Origin: Nitrospinota bacterium
GTDB lineage: Bacteria > UBA8248
Direction: 5' to 3'
DNA length: 39,847 nt
Assembly: GCA_009839615.1 (NCBI GenBank)
Contig: VXPH01000274.1
Location: forward strand, 1 to 39,847
Under the pieces are notes generated by a model. The model did no database searches, was not told the DNA's origin, and was given only the letters and a program-made list of their open reading frames with translations. The position numbers and the translations under genes were made by a program. Below are positions 9,221-20,980 of the stretch, piece by piece; positions within the stretch are counted from its first letter, which is position 1, and the number at the start of each line of letters is the position of its first letter.

Positions 9221-10609
9221 TTATCTCCGGCGGGAGGGAGAAGACTTAGTGAGGCCGAATTCCAGGAGTTTTCTCCTGAGCGTGTTGCGGTTCATGCCCA
9301 ACAGGCGCGACGCCTGCACCTGGTTTCCGCCCGCTTCGCGGAGCACCAGTTCGAGCAGGGGCTTTTCGACGCTGCGGATGGTGTGATCATAGAAGTCGCT
9401 TCTCTCCCCGTCGCCCAGGGCGGTGACCACCGAGGAGAGCCTCTCGCGGAAAAAGCCCTCGATGTCGCCGCCTCCCCCTCTTCGGGGAGAGGGGCTTAAA
9501 TCATCGAGTGAAATCGAGTTGCCCTCGCTCACGAGGAAAGCGCGGCATACGGCCATCTCGAGTTCGGACTCGTTACCCCACCACTTCTGCCCACAGAACC
9601 ACTCCATCGCCGCCGGCGTGATCCGCCTCCTCGGCTGCCCGATGCGGCTCGAGAATTCATCCAGAATCCCCTGGGCCACGAGCGAAATGTCCTTTTTCCT
9701 CTCGCGCAGCGGGGGAATCTTGATGAAACAAGTCGTTTCCTTCCGGTACAGACGCTTGAGAATCGTATCCTGTATCAGCCTTTCAGGATCGTGCGTGCAC
9801 CCGAATATCACCCGAAACTCCGGCGAGAGGCTTTTTTTCCTCAAAACCCCGGCCAGCGCCTTCTGGTGGTCCCTCCCGATGAGCTGGGCGTCCTCGATGA
9901 AGAGCGTACCCCCCTTCTCGACGACGTCCCCCTCTTCGCCACGCTTCTCTTCCATCCGCTTGATGGCTTTCTCCAGCACCGAGGCGCGCCGCATCTTCGG
10001 CCCCCAGTGCAGGAACGGGTGCCGCGTCCCCGGATACTGGGAATGGAGCGCGCGGGCAACGAGCTGAAAATTCAACCCCTTCTCCCCCTCCAGGAGGATG
10101 GAGCGGTATTTCTGCCCCGCAAGCTGAATCGAACGCCGGAGCCTCTCGGCCGCAGCGCTCGTTCCCTCGAACCGCCATCCGCCGGACTCTTCCCTCGCCT
10201 CGGTGCGAAGCCACCTGAGTTCCCGGCGAAGATTTCCCTCCTCGTTCAGGGTGCGTGAGAACTGGAACACTTCCTCGGGATGCACTTCGTCGACGAAAAC
10301 GGCCCGCGCGCCCGAGCGGATGCTCAAGGGCGTGAACCCCTTGTCCTCGGGGCGCAGCACCGCGGCGAAAGGCTTGCCCGTCTCCGCGATTCTCCGCATC
10401 GGAGCCGCCTCGGCGGAGCCGGCCGCCCCGTAAAGAATGAAATCGCACCAATTCGTGTGCGCGCGCGCTTTGTGGGGAGTATCGAAATACAGCGTCTCCA
10501 TGCCGATGCTCCGCAAGCCGCCGAGCAAACCCTCTCTTTCCGGCGTCATGTGGCCTACGAAGAGCGCCCTGGCGCGAATCGCTTCCTTGTCGATTGCTTT
10601 CACCAGCAC
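9221..10609 (-). CDS. NtrC-family-like regulator with degenerate AAA+ domain and C-terminal Fis-type HTH
   Basis: 462 aa; GGTLFIEDAQL (Walker B-like), IPPLRERKKDISLVAQ, WWGNESELEMAV, C-term EAGGNQVQASRLLGMNRNTLRRKLLEFGL. Walker A replaced by GEKGLNFQ; no GAFTGA loop. Confidence 0.85.
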   Translation of the reverse strand: MLVKAIDKEAIRARALFVGHMTPEREGLLGGLRSIGMETLYFDTPHKARAHTNWCDFILYGAAGSAEAAPMRRIAETGKPFAAVLRPEDKGFTPLSIRSGARAVFVDEVHPEEVFQFSRTLNEEGNLRRELRWLRTEAREESGGWRFEGTSAAAERLRRSIQLAGQKYRSILLEGEKGLNFQLVARALHSQYPGTRHPFLHWGPKMRRASVLEKAIKRMEEKRGEEGDVVEKGGTLFIEDAQLIGRDHQKALAGVLRKKSLSPEFRVIFGCTHDPERLIQDTILKRLYRKETTCFIKIPPLRERKKDISLVAQGILDEFSSRIGQPRRRITPAAMEWFCGQKWWGNESELEMAVCRAFLVSEGNSISLDDLSPSPRRGGGGDIEGFFRERLSSVVTALGDGERSDFYDHTIRSVEKPLLELVLREAGGNQVQASRLLGMNRNTLRRKLLEFGLTKSSPSRRR

Positions 10610-10615
10610 ATGCCC

Positions 10616-10921
10616 TCAAAGCATCCGGAAAACCGGCCCGGTATCCGAAAGACCGGAAAAAATCACTTTGCCGCCGATGGACGGCTCGCTTTCGTCATCA
10701 TCCGCCAGGCGGGCGAGAATGCGCCCCCCCTCTTCCAGTTCGACCAGAGCGAGCAGATAGGGCGTCGGCATCCCCCGGGCTCCCATGTGAACCGATGAGA
10801 AGCTGTAGACGATGCCCCTCCCCGAGGCCGGCCGCTCTTCCATCTCGGCGCCGCAATGCCCGCAGCGCTCCGATTGTTCCAGATAAATCCGACCGCATCC
10901 GGCGCAAACGAACGTCTCCAT
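10616..10921 (-). CDS. DUF35-type Zn-ribbon/OB-fold protein (thiolase partner)
   Basis: 101 aa; CAGCGRIYLEQSERCGHCG zinc ribbon followed by a short OB-like region; adjacent to thiolase gene. Confidence 0.85.
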   Translation of the reverse strand: METFVCAGCGRIYLEQSERCGHCGAEMEERPASGRGIVYSFSSVHMGARGMPTPYLLALVELEEGGRILARLADDDESEPSIGGKVIFSGLSDTGPVFRML

Positions 10922-10946
10922 GCGCGATCATCCACCCTTCTCCGCC

Positions 10947-12107
10947 TCAGGCGGTCGCACCCAGAATATGCACGGCGCACGTGGCGCCCGAGCCGCCCAG
11001 GTTGTGGGCGAGGCCCACCTCGGCGCCCGGAACCTGACGCGCCCCCGCCTCTCCGCGCAACTGAAGCGTGAGTTCATGAATCTGCGCCACGCCCGTCGCC
11101 CCCACCGGGTGGCCTTTCGACTTCAGGCCGCCGCTGGTGTTGACCGGCATCGCGCCGCCGAGCTTCGTCATTCCCTCGACCGCGCCGCGGCCGCCCTCGC
11201 CTCTGGCGAAAAACCCCAAATCCTCGAGCGCGATGATCTCGGCCATCGTGAAACAATCGTGAATCTCGGCCAGGTCGACGTCCTCGCGGCTCAGCCCCGC
11301 CTGGGAGAAGGCCTCCTCTCCCGCCTTCTGCGTGGCGTAAAAAGTGGTGATGTCGCGCTTGTCGGAGAGCGCGGGAGAATCCGAGGCTTGCGCCGACGCG
11401 AGAACCTCGACCGGCTTTTCGTGATGCGCCGAAGCCGTTTCGGACGGGCACAAGACAACGGCCGCCGCGCCGTCGCTGATGAGTGAGCAATCAAAAAGCC
11501 CGAGCGGGTCGGCTACGGGCCTGGCGTCCATAACCTGGGGAAGCGTGACGTCTTTTTGTATGTGCGCGTTCGGGTTGAGCTTGCCGTGGGCGTGGTTTTT
11601 CACCGCCACGTGGGCGATCTCCTCGCGCGTCGTCCCATGCTCGTGCATGTGGCGTCTGGCGATGAGGCCGAAAAGGGCGGGAAACGTGGAGCCGACGCTC
11701 GCCTCCACCGCCACGTCCCCGGCGGCGGCAAGGATGGAGGCCGTCTCGTCCGTCTCGGCGCAAGTCATCTTCTCCACCCCCGCGATGAGCGCGAAGTCCA
11801 CCTGACCCGAGGCCACGGCCAGCACCCCCTGGCGCATGGCGAGCCCCCCCGAGGCGCAAGCGCCCTCAAGCCGGGTGCAGGGTACCGCGCCCAGACCCGT
11901 CGCGTGCGCCACCATGGGCGCGATATGGTTCTGTCCGACGAAAGCCTGGCCGGCGAAATTCCCAAGAAAAAAAGCCCCGATCCGTTCAGGACCGAGACCT
12001 GCATCTTCGAGCGCGTTCCTGCAGGCGATGGCGCCCAGGGCGACGAGACTCTCCTCCCGTACGCCGAAGGGCGTGATGCCTGCACCTACGATCGATACGC
12101 CGCGCAC
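10947..12107 (-). CDS. Thiolase family protein (acetyl-CoA acetyltransferase / SCP-x-like)
   Basis: 386 aa; EGACASGGLAMRQG active Cys, NTSGGLKSKGHPVGATG, NLGGSGATCAVHIL. Confidence 0.93.
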   Translation of the reverse strand: MRGVSIVGAGITPFGVREESLVALGAIACRNALEDAGLGPERIGAFFLGNFAGQAFVGQNHIAPMVAHATGLGAVPCTRLEGACASGGLAMRQGVLAVASGQVDFALIAGVEKMTCAETDETASILAAAGDVAVEASVGSTFPALFGLIARRHMHEHGTTREEIAHVAVKNHAHGKLNPNAHIQKDVTLPQVMDARPVADPLGLFDCSLISDGAAAVVLCPSETASAHHEKPVEVLASAQASDSPALSDKRDITTFYATQKAGEEAFSQAGLSREDVDLAEIHDCFTMAEIIALEDLGFFARGEGGRGAVEGMTKLGGAMPVNTSGGLKSKGHPVGATGVAQIHELTLQLRGEAGARQVPGAEVGLAHNLGGSGATCAVHILGATA

Positions 12108-12127
12108 TTTTCACCCCCTCGCTGTAT

Positions 12128-13456
12128 TCATACGCGCGATTCGCGCAAATCCACGAACCTTTTCGCCTTGAACGTCGTTCGCTCGAAAGAACCCGCGGGC
12201 AAAACCTCCACCTCGGGCGTCACCAGGAGCTCCGCCCCAAGCTTATCGCGCAATTCATCGCCCAGGCCTGAATTTACCTCCCCCCCGGCGGCTTCGGCCA
12301 CGACGACGCAACGATCCCGCCCCGTCGCCTCATCCGGGTGCAATTCCACGCGGAACTCGTTGCTGAGGTCCGAGAAACTCCGCACCACCTCTTCCACCTG
12401 AATGGGGTAGAACTTCGCCCCCTTGTAGATGACGAGATCGTCGTGCCGTCCGAGGATTCCGCCGGGCGATCGCAGGTGCGTTCTGCCGCAAGGGCTGGGG
12501 GCGCTGTCGACGCGCGCGAAATCGTTCGTCCAGTAGCGCAGCATGGGCGTGGCCTCGCGCGTGAGATGCGTGATGACCAGAATGCCCACTTCGCCTTCGG
12601 GCGTCGGCTCTTTCGTCTCGGGATCGACCACCTCGATGATGTGGTGGTCCTCCGCCCAGATGAGGCCCGATTTCGCCACCGATTCACTCGCGAAGGTCGG
12701 CCCGATCTCGCCCAGCCCGTAATAATCATAGGCATCGACGCCGAGGGCGGCCTCGATTCGAGAGCGCGTGGAGGGGTTCTGCGCGCCCGCCTCCCCGCCG
12801 AAAGAGCCGATTTTCAAAGGGATATCACCGGGGTCCACGCCGCTTTCGGTGAGTTTCTCGCCGATGTAGAGGCCGTAGCTCGGCGTGCTCAGGAGCACCG
12901 TCGAGCCGATGGTGGTGAGGTAGAGGATCTGGCGCTCCGTCATGGCGGCGCCGATGGGTATCACGAAACAGCCTATTTTCTGCGTGGCGTAGTGCACGCT
13001 CATCCCGGCCACCCACAGGCCGTAGCTGAACGCGTTCTGGACGATGTCACCCGGGCGCACCCCGAAACTCCACATCGTGCGCGCCGTGAAATCCGCAATG
13101 TTCTCGACGTCTTTCTTGCTCCAGATCGTGCTCACGGGCACGCCGGTCGTGCCGGTGGAAGGGTGCAACTCTCCCCACGTTTCAGGCCCGGCGACGGCGT
13201 ATCGTCCAAAAGGGGGATGCGCCTGTTGTTCGTTTCTGAGTTCCTGCTTGGTGACGAAAGGAATTTTTTGCAGGTCGTCGAGCGCCCGAATCGAATCGGG
13301 CCCCACGCCCGCCGCATCGAGGCGCTCGCGGTAGAATTCCGAATCCCGGTAACAGCGGCGGACTTGCCACTTGAGGCGTTCGAGTTGTAAGGAGGCGAGT
13401 TCATCGCGCGCCATGCGTTCGATGGGCTGATCCCAAAAATCGCCATTTTCCAACAT
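12128..13456 (-). CDS. Phenylacetate--CoA ligase-like (PaaK family) adenylate-forming enzyme
   Basis: Start placed at MLENGDFWDQPIERM (Met45 of the 486 aa ORF); SFVTKQEL-type region, HPSTGTTGVPV, YDYYGLGEIGP, GRHDDLVIYKGAKFYP. Confidence 0.92.
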   Translation of the reverse strand: MLENGDFWDQPIERMARDELASLQLERLKWQVRRCYRDSEFYRERLDAAGVGPDSIRALDDLQKIPFVTKQELRNEQQAHPPFGRYAVAGPETWGELHPSTGTTGVPVSTIWSKKDVENIADFTARTMWSFGVRPGDIVQNAFSYGLWVAGMSVHYATQKIGCFVIPIGAAMTERQILYLTTIGSTVLLSTPSYGLYIGEKLTESGVDPGDIPLKIGSFGGEAGAQNPSTRSRIEAALGVDAYDYYGLGEIGPTFASESVAKSGLIWAEDHHIIEVVDPETKEPTPEGEVGILVITHLTREATPMLRYWTNDFARVDSAPSPCGRTHLRSPGGILGRHDDLVIYKGAKFYPIQVEEVVRSFSDLSNEFRVELHPDEATGRDRCVVVAEAAGGEVNSGLGDELRDKLGAELLVTPEVEVLPAGSFERTTFKAKRFVDLRESRV

Positions 13457-13645
13457 GGCCGCGGAACCTTCTAGTAGAGAATGCAGCGAGCAAACCCGTC
13501 CCGCACCCCACAACTCGTATTCAATTTGCTGACGAAAGTCCCGGAAAGAGACACCGGAGAAAATAGCACACCAAAGAGTGGCGCGCAAGAAAGTGTTTTT
13601 TCAAAAGAACTTCACTATCGTCCCGCCAGGCCCGGCGCGGGGAGT

Positions 13646-15547
13646 TCAAAGGGTGATCGTGGTTCCCGCCGCCTGCGGGTCGTCGAGCGCGCCGAGGAGC
13701 GCCTCCATCACGCGAGCCGGAGGGGTGCGGCCCTCGAGATTCAGCATGAAGCCATCCATCAGCTCCCGCCTCATCCAGCTCGCAAACACCGTTGCCTCGT
13801 ACAAATCCTCCGGATCCGCCTTTCGCCCCTCGAAACTCTCGTTCAGGAATATCTCTTCCACCTTCTCTTCCAGGACGCGAACGGGCGGCTCGCTTCTCTC
13901 GAAGGATATCTCATGAGCGAGGAGCCCATCCTTGATGAAATAACAGTATCTCTCCTCGCGCGTCTGTCCGGGTTCGACGATGATGAGCCTTCTCCTCTCG
14001 ACGGACGGCCCCGAGAGGGCGTACATCCTCACCAGATGATGAAGACGGGCAATATGGCGTTTCAGCTTGCCGGGTGATGGCCCCTCCTCTCCCCAGGCCT
14101 TCTTGAGAAGGGAGAATATGCGCTCATCCTCTTGGGGGAGACGACCCTCCAGGATGCCCCTCAAAGCCTCGAACAGTGCCGCATATTCCGAATCCGGCAG
14201 TCGAGGCGGTCTTTTGCCGCCCCGGAATGCGCCGCGCTTCTTGGCGTCGCGGTATCCTTCCGGTGCTTGATAGGGGAGCGGGAAGGCGGCGCAAATGGCC
14301 TCCAGTAAATCGGCGAGCTGCGCTTTTTTCCGAAACGGGCCGTAGTAGCGGGCGCCGTCGCGAGCGAGGCGCGAGACGAAAGATACCCCGGGCCGGGCGC
14401 CGCCCGTCGAGAGCCTCAAAAAGCCCCCGCCCGCTACGGAGTGGTTCCCGTTCACGAGGCTGGACTCTCGCATCGCGCGGAAAGCCTCGACATTCATGGC
14501 CAACTCGCTTCGAAGGCTTTTCGCCTCCACGTGGCGCACGCCCTTGAGTCTGAGGGCGAATCGGCCGGCGGAGCGATTCCTGGGATAGAACATATCCCGA
14601 ACTGCCCGCCTTATGTCGTTGGCCTTGCCCGCGAACACGAGTTTTTCGTCCTTGTCATACAGGCGATAAACGCCGCGATCACGCGGGAGAGAATCAATCT
14701 TCGCCGGGTCGAGCCGAATCCCTTCCGCCATCGGCGGAGGAACACCTTCCTCCGGTTGCTGAAACTCGAGCAGGGATTCGAGGCTGTCCAGCCCCAGAAG
14801 CCGACACATCTGCGTGAAGCGGATGAATATCTGCGCCGTCGCCTCCGCGTCGCTCAAGGCGCGATGTCTTACCTCCTCCGAATCGAGAAGCCCGAGGGCC
14901 GTGCTCAACTCTCCCAGATTGAAGCGTTTTTGACCCGGCAGAAGCCGGTTCGCCAATTCAAACGTGCAGAGAACCGGGGGCGAAAAGTCGCGCTCCAGGA
15001 ATTCTTGCGCGTAATACTGCAAAAAATGGAGGTCGAAATTCGCGCAATGGGCAACGAACACACACCCGTCGACGAAATCCAGAAATCCGGGCAGCGCCTC
15101 CATCAGTCCCGGTTTGTCCGCCACCATGGCATCGGTGATGCCCGTCAGTCGAACGACGTTCCAGGGGATCTCGCGGCCCGGGTTGACCAGGACGTCCCGG
15201 GAATCCACCACTTCGCCGGCGCGAACCTTGACGGCGGCCAACTCCGTGATCCGGTGCTGGGGGGGGCGCCCGCCCGTGGTCTCGATATCGACGACGGCAA
15301 AGGTGGTATCGGGAAGATACGGCCCGGAGAGCAAACGGGCGGTCTCTTCCTCGCTGATGAGACCGTTCGCCCCGTTCAAGGCAATTTTTTCGAAAAGGGG
15401 GGTAAGGAGACCGAACGCTGCCGAATCATCTATCTCTTTGAGGTTCAATGCGTTGCGTACATATTGAAACGCAGCGGATTCCTGAATCGCCACTCTTTTC
15501 TCTTGCATCGTTTCCTGGGCCATAAACCTGCGCTTTTGTGAAGACAT
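13646..15547 (-). CDS. DEDDh exonuclease (DnaQ-like) fused to GIY-YIG-type domain and UvrC-like region
   Basis: 633 aa; exonuclease motifs VVDIETTGG, AHCANFDLHFL, HRALSDAEAT; then RGVYRLYDKDEKLVFAGKANDIRRAVRDMF. Confidence 0.9.
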   Translation of the reverse strand: MSSQKRRFMAQETMQEKRVAIQESAAFQYVRNALNLKEIDDSAAFGLLTPLFEKIALNGANGLISEEETARLLSGPYLPDTTFAVVDIETTGGRPPQHRITELAAVKVRAGEVVDSRDVLVNPGREIPWNVVRLTGITDAMVADKPGLMEALPGFLDFVDGCVFVAHCANFDLHFLQYYAQEFLERDFSPPVLCTFELANRLLPGQKRFNLGELSTALGLLDSEEVRHRALSDAEATAQIFIRFTQMCRLLGLDSLESLLEFQQPEEGVPPPMAEGIRLDPAKIDSLPRDRGVYRLYDKDEKLVFAGKANDIRRAVRDMFYPRNRSAGRFALRLKGVRHVEAKSLRSELAMNVEAFRAMRESSLVNGNHSVAGGGFLRLSTGGARPGVSFVSRLARDGARYYGPFRKKAQLADLLEAICAAFPLPYQAPEGYRDAKKRGAFRGGKRPPRLPDSEYAALFEALRGILEGRLPQEDERIFSLLKKAWGEEGPSPGKLKRHIARLHHLVRMYALSGPSVERRRLIIVEPGQTREERYCYFIKDGLLAHEISFERSEPPVRVLEEKVEEIFLNESFEGRKADPEDLYEATVFASWMRRELMDGFMLNLEGRTPPARVMEALLGALDDPQAAGTTITL

Positions 15548-15686
15548 GGGCCGTGAGTCGAACAGAATGCTCCAAATGTAGCAGAAAGCGCATGAGGATC
15601 ATAGTCCGGTACCCATATGCTCGTTCACCAGGCGCGCCTGTTTTGGTATAACCCAAGGGAATGGTCTTTTCCTGAGGAGAGCAGCC

Positions 15687-16118
15687 TTGTTCGGAAGCAT
15701 CGGGATGACGGAGTTGATCGTGATCATGGTGGTCGCCCTGATCGTCATCGGACCCAAGCGTCTGCCGGAGTTGGCCCGCACGCTCGGGAAGGCCCTGGGC
15801 GATTTCAAGCGCGCCACGTCGGATTTCCAGAACAGCTTCAGCATGGAAGACGACTACGATCTCGACGTGCTCGACGAGGAAACAAAGGAGAAGGATAAAA
15901 CAGCAAGCGCCGAAGAATCAGCCGAAGACGATGCCGACCAAGACCACGACGACGAAGGCGACGCGGCGGAGCAAACCGCCGAACCGGACCAGACCGAAAC
16001 GGACGAACCCGCGCCCGAGGCGGACGACACTGCGCCTGAGGCCGAGGCCACCGCCACGGAGAGCGAAGCGGCTGAGGATAAGACCGGGGCCGCACGAGAG
16101 GACGACAAGCAGACGTGA
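15687..16118 (+). CDS. tatA/tatB: Sec-independent protein translocase TatA/TatB family, long acidic tail
   Basis: TTG start preceded by GAGGAGA; MFGSIGMTELIVIMVVALIVIGPKRLPELARTLGKALGDFKRA; followed directly by tatC. Confidence 0.93.
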   Translation: MFGSIGMTELIVIMVVALIVIGPKRLPELARTLGKALGDFKRATSDFQNSFSMEDDYDLDVLDEETKEKDKTASAEESAEDDADQDHDDEGDAAEQTAEPDQTETDEPAPEADDTAPEAEATATESEAAEDKTGAAREDDKQT

Positions 16119-16882
16119 GCGGCGATTCTTCCATGCCCCTCACCGGGCACCTGACAGAGTTGCGCAACAGAATACTCTACATCCTGGGCACGATTCTCGT
16201 CGTGTTCGTGGGCGCCTATTATTTCTCGGGCGAACTGCTGACCCTCATGCAGCGCCCCATCGCGGGCCAGAAACTCGTTTTCCTCTCGCCGACGGAAGCG
16301 TTTTTCGCGCACATCAAGGTCTCGTTTTTCGGCGCAGTGTTCATCAGTCTCCCCATCATCCTGTTCCAGATTTGGCGCTTTTGCGCTCCGGGGCTGATGG
16401 ACCGCGAGAAGCGCTACATCGTGCCCTTCGTGTTCTTCTCGACGCTGAGCTTCATCATCGGCGCCCTTTTCTGCTACTTCCTGATTCTGCCTTACGGCCT
16501 CGCCTTTCTGTTGAGCTTCGCCACCGAATCCCTGACGCCGCAGATTTCGATAGGATTTTACATCTCCTTCGCCTTCAAGCTCATCTTTACGTTCGGTCTG
16601 GTGTTCGAGGTGCCGATCGTCACCATTCTGCTCGTGCAAATCGGCGTCATCACGCCCGATTTCCTCTCGAAAAACCGCGGGTACGTCATCGTCGGCGCAT
16701 TCGTCATGTCCGCCCTGCTCACGCCGCCCGACGTGGTGACGCAGGTGTTCCTCGCAGGCCCCGTCATCGTGTTGTTCGAGATCAGCATCATCGTCTCGAA
16801 AATCATCATGAAGCGGAAGAAAAAGCGCCAGGAGGAGCGGGAAAAAGAATGGGAAGACGACGAAGACGATGATTCGGATTAG
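16115..16882 (+). CDS. tatC: Sec-independent protein translocase TatC
   Basis: 255 aa, GTGA overlap with upstream tat gene; PLTGHLTELRNRI, FLSPTEAFFAHIK, FGLVFEVPIV, TPPDVVTQ. Confidence 0.97.
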   Translation: MSGDSSMPLTGHLTELRNRILYILGTILVVFVGAYYFSGELLTLMQRPIAGQKLVFLSPTEAFFAHIKVSFFGAVFISLPIILFQIWRFCAPGLMDREKRYIVPFVFFSTLSFIIGALFCYFLILPYGLAFLLSFATESLTPQISIGFYISFAFKLIFTFGLVFEVPIVTILLVQIGVITPDFLSKNRGYVIVGAFVMSALLTPPDVVTQVFLAGPVIVLFEISIIVSKIIMKRKKKRQEEREKEWEDDEDDDSD

Positions 16883-17060
16883 CGCATCGCGCGCACCCCG
16901 CCCCTGGTGGCGAATCCTGCCCGCATACACGAAGGAAAAGGCCTCTTGAGTTCCTCGGATTCTCGCGGCGACATAGTCCCCGCCGATAGAATCATCTGCG
17001 CTTTGGACGGACCCGCGCCGCCCGAATCCCGCGCGCCATCCGGATAAGCGGCGATTCGCC

Positions 17061-17342
17061 ATGAAAGAAGAGACGCGGCGGATCCGCCTCATCATCCGTG
17101 GCCGGGTGCAAGGGGTATGGTACCGGGGCAGCGCGCAGGAAATCGCCCGTGAACTCGGCCTCACCGGATGGGTGAGAAACCTAAGCGACGGGAGCGTGGA
17201 ACTGGTCGCCGAGGGCGAGCGTCCCGCACTCCATGCCCTCAAGGCCTGGTGCCGGGAGGGGCCGCCGCTGGCGAGAGTCCATGACGTCCTGGAGGAGCAA
17301 TTGACGCCTTGCGGGGAACCGGCCGCCTTCGAGGTGCGCTGA
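17061..17342 (+). CDS. acyP: Acylphosphatase
   Basis: 93 aa; [42 protein letters not shown]. Confidence 0.95.
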   Translation: MKEETRRIRLIIRGRVQGVWYRGSAQEIARELGLTGWVRNLSDGSVELVAEGERPALHALKAWCREGPPLARVHDVLEEQLTPCGEPAAFEVR

Positions 17343-17346
17343 AGCC

Positions 17347-18246
17347 CTAGATGCCTGCGAATCCGGTCCAGAAGATGAGGTAGGAGGAAATGGCGTTCAG
17401 GTAGTTCGAGATCAGCAGAACGCCCACGAGCAGAAGCATGGCGCTGCTCGCGATTTCGACTCCGCGGAAATAGCTCCGGAACGACTGGTAGAACCGGAAG
17501 AAAAAGCCCACGCACAGTCCGCTCAGGAGAAACGGAATGCCCAGGCCGGCGGAATAGCTCGCCAGCAGAACGACGCCCTGGCCCGCCGTTTGATGCGTTC
17601 CGGCGAACAGAAGAATGCTTCCCAGAATCGGGCCGACGCAGGGCGTCCAGCCTGCGGCGAAGGTGATGCCGACCATCATGCTGCCGAGCCAGCCTGCGGG
17701 CTTGCTCTTCAGCATGATGCGGTTCTCCGAGGAGAGCACGGGCGCGAAAACGGCCACGAACACGTAAAGAGCGGCGGCCGTGAGCACCCCGCCCAGCGTG
17801 GGGTAGCCCATTTGCAGACCTACCAGCCCCGCCAGGAAAACCAGGGCGGCGAACGCGCCGCTCACGCCAACCGGTTTTTCGGAGAAAAACCCCTGAATCC
17901 TGAAATCAAAGGCCCTGTCGCCGACGTAGAGGCCGAACATGGTGATCAGGATGCCGCCCAGCAGCCTGATGTGATCCTGATACTGAAAGAGTATGTTGCC
18001 CACAAAAGACACGCTGGCGCCCAGCAGGACGAAGACGATGGAAAACCCCGCCACGAAGAACAGGGAATTCACCAGAATGACGCTACGAACGCGGGCGGCC
18101 TCGCCGCTCTCTCTGATTTCCTCATAGGACAAGCCGGTAAGATAGGAAAGGTAGCTGGGAACCAGCGGGAGGATGCACGGGGAGGCGAAACTGAGCACCC
18201 CCGCCGCAAAAGCCAGGCTCAAGGACACATTTTCCGGGGCCATCAT
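17347..18246 (-). CDS. CcdA/DsbD-like cytochrome c biogenesis membrane protein
   Basis: 299 aa; LSFASPCILPLVPSYLSYLTGLS and AGWTPCVGPILGSILL paired-Cys membrane motifs. Confidence 0.93.
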   Translation of the reverse strand: MMAPENVSLSLAFAAGVLSFASPCILPLVPSYLSYLTGLSYEEIRESGEAARVRSVILVNSLFFVAGFSIVFVLLGASVSFVGNILFQYQDHIRLLGGILITMFGLYVGDRAFDFRIQGFFSEKPVGVSGAFAALVFLAGLVGLQMGYPTLGGVLTAAALYVFVAVFAPVLSSENRIMLKSKPAGWLGSMMVGITFAAGWTPCVGPILGSILLFAGTHQTAGQGVVLLASYSAGLGIPFLLSGLCVGFFFRFYQSFRSYFRGVEIASSAMLLLVGVLLISNYLNAISSYLIFWTGFAGI

Positions 18247-18371
18247 GTCCCCCTATAAAATCGCCGGCGGCCATGCGTGCGATTCGGTCGGTTATGCCGA
18301 ATCCCAACGAATCATTCTATCACAGGAAAACAGAGCCCGGACCAAAGTCGTCGAACGCAAGAAAATACGAA

Positions 18372-20976
<2,605 letters not shown>

Positions 20977-20980
<4 letters not shown>

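Noticed and set aside
15854-17515. 553 aa minus-strand ORF
   Set aside because: Antisense to tatA/B, tatC and acyP; Ser/Asp/Glu-rich low-complexity translation from the opposite strand of acidic codons
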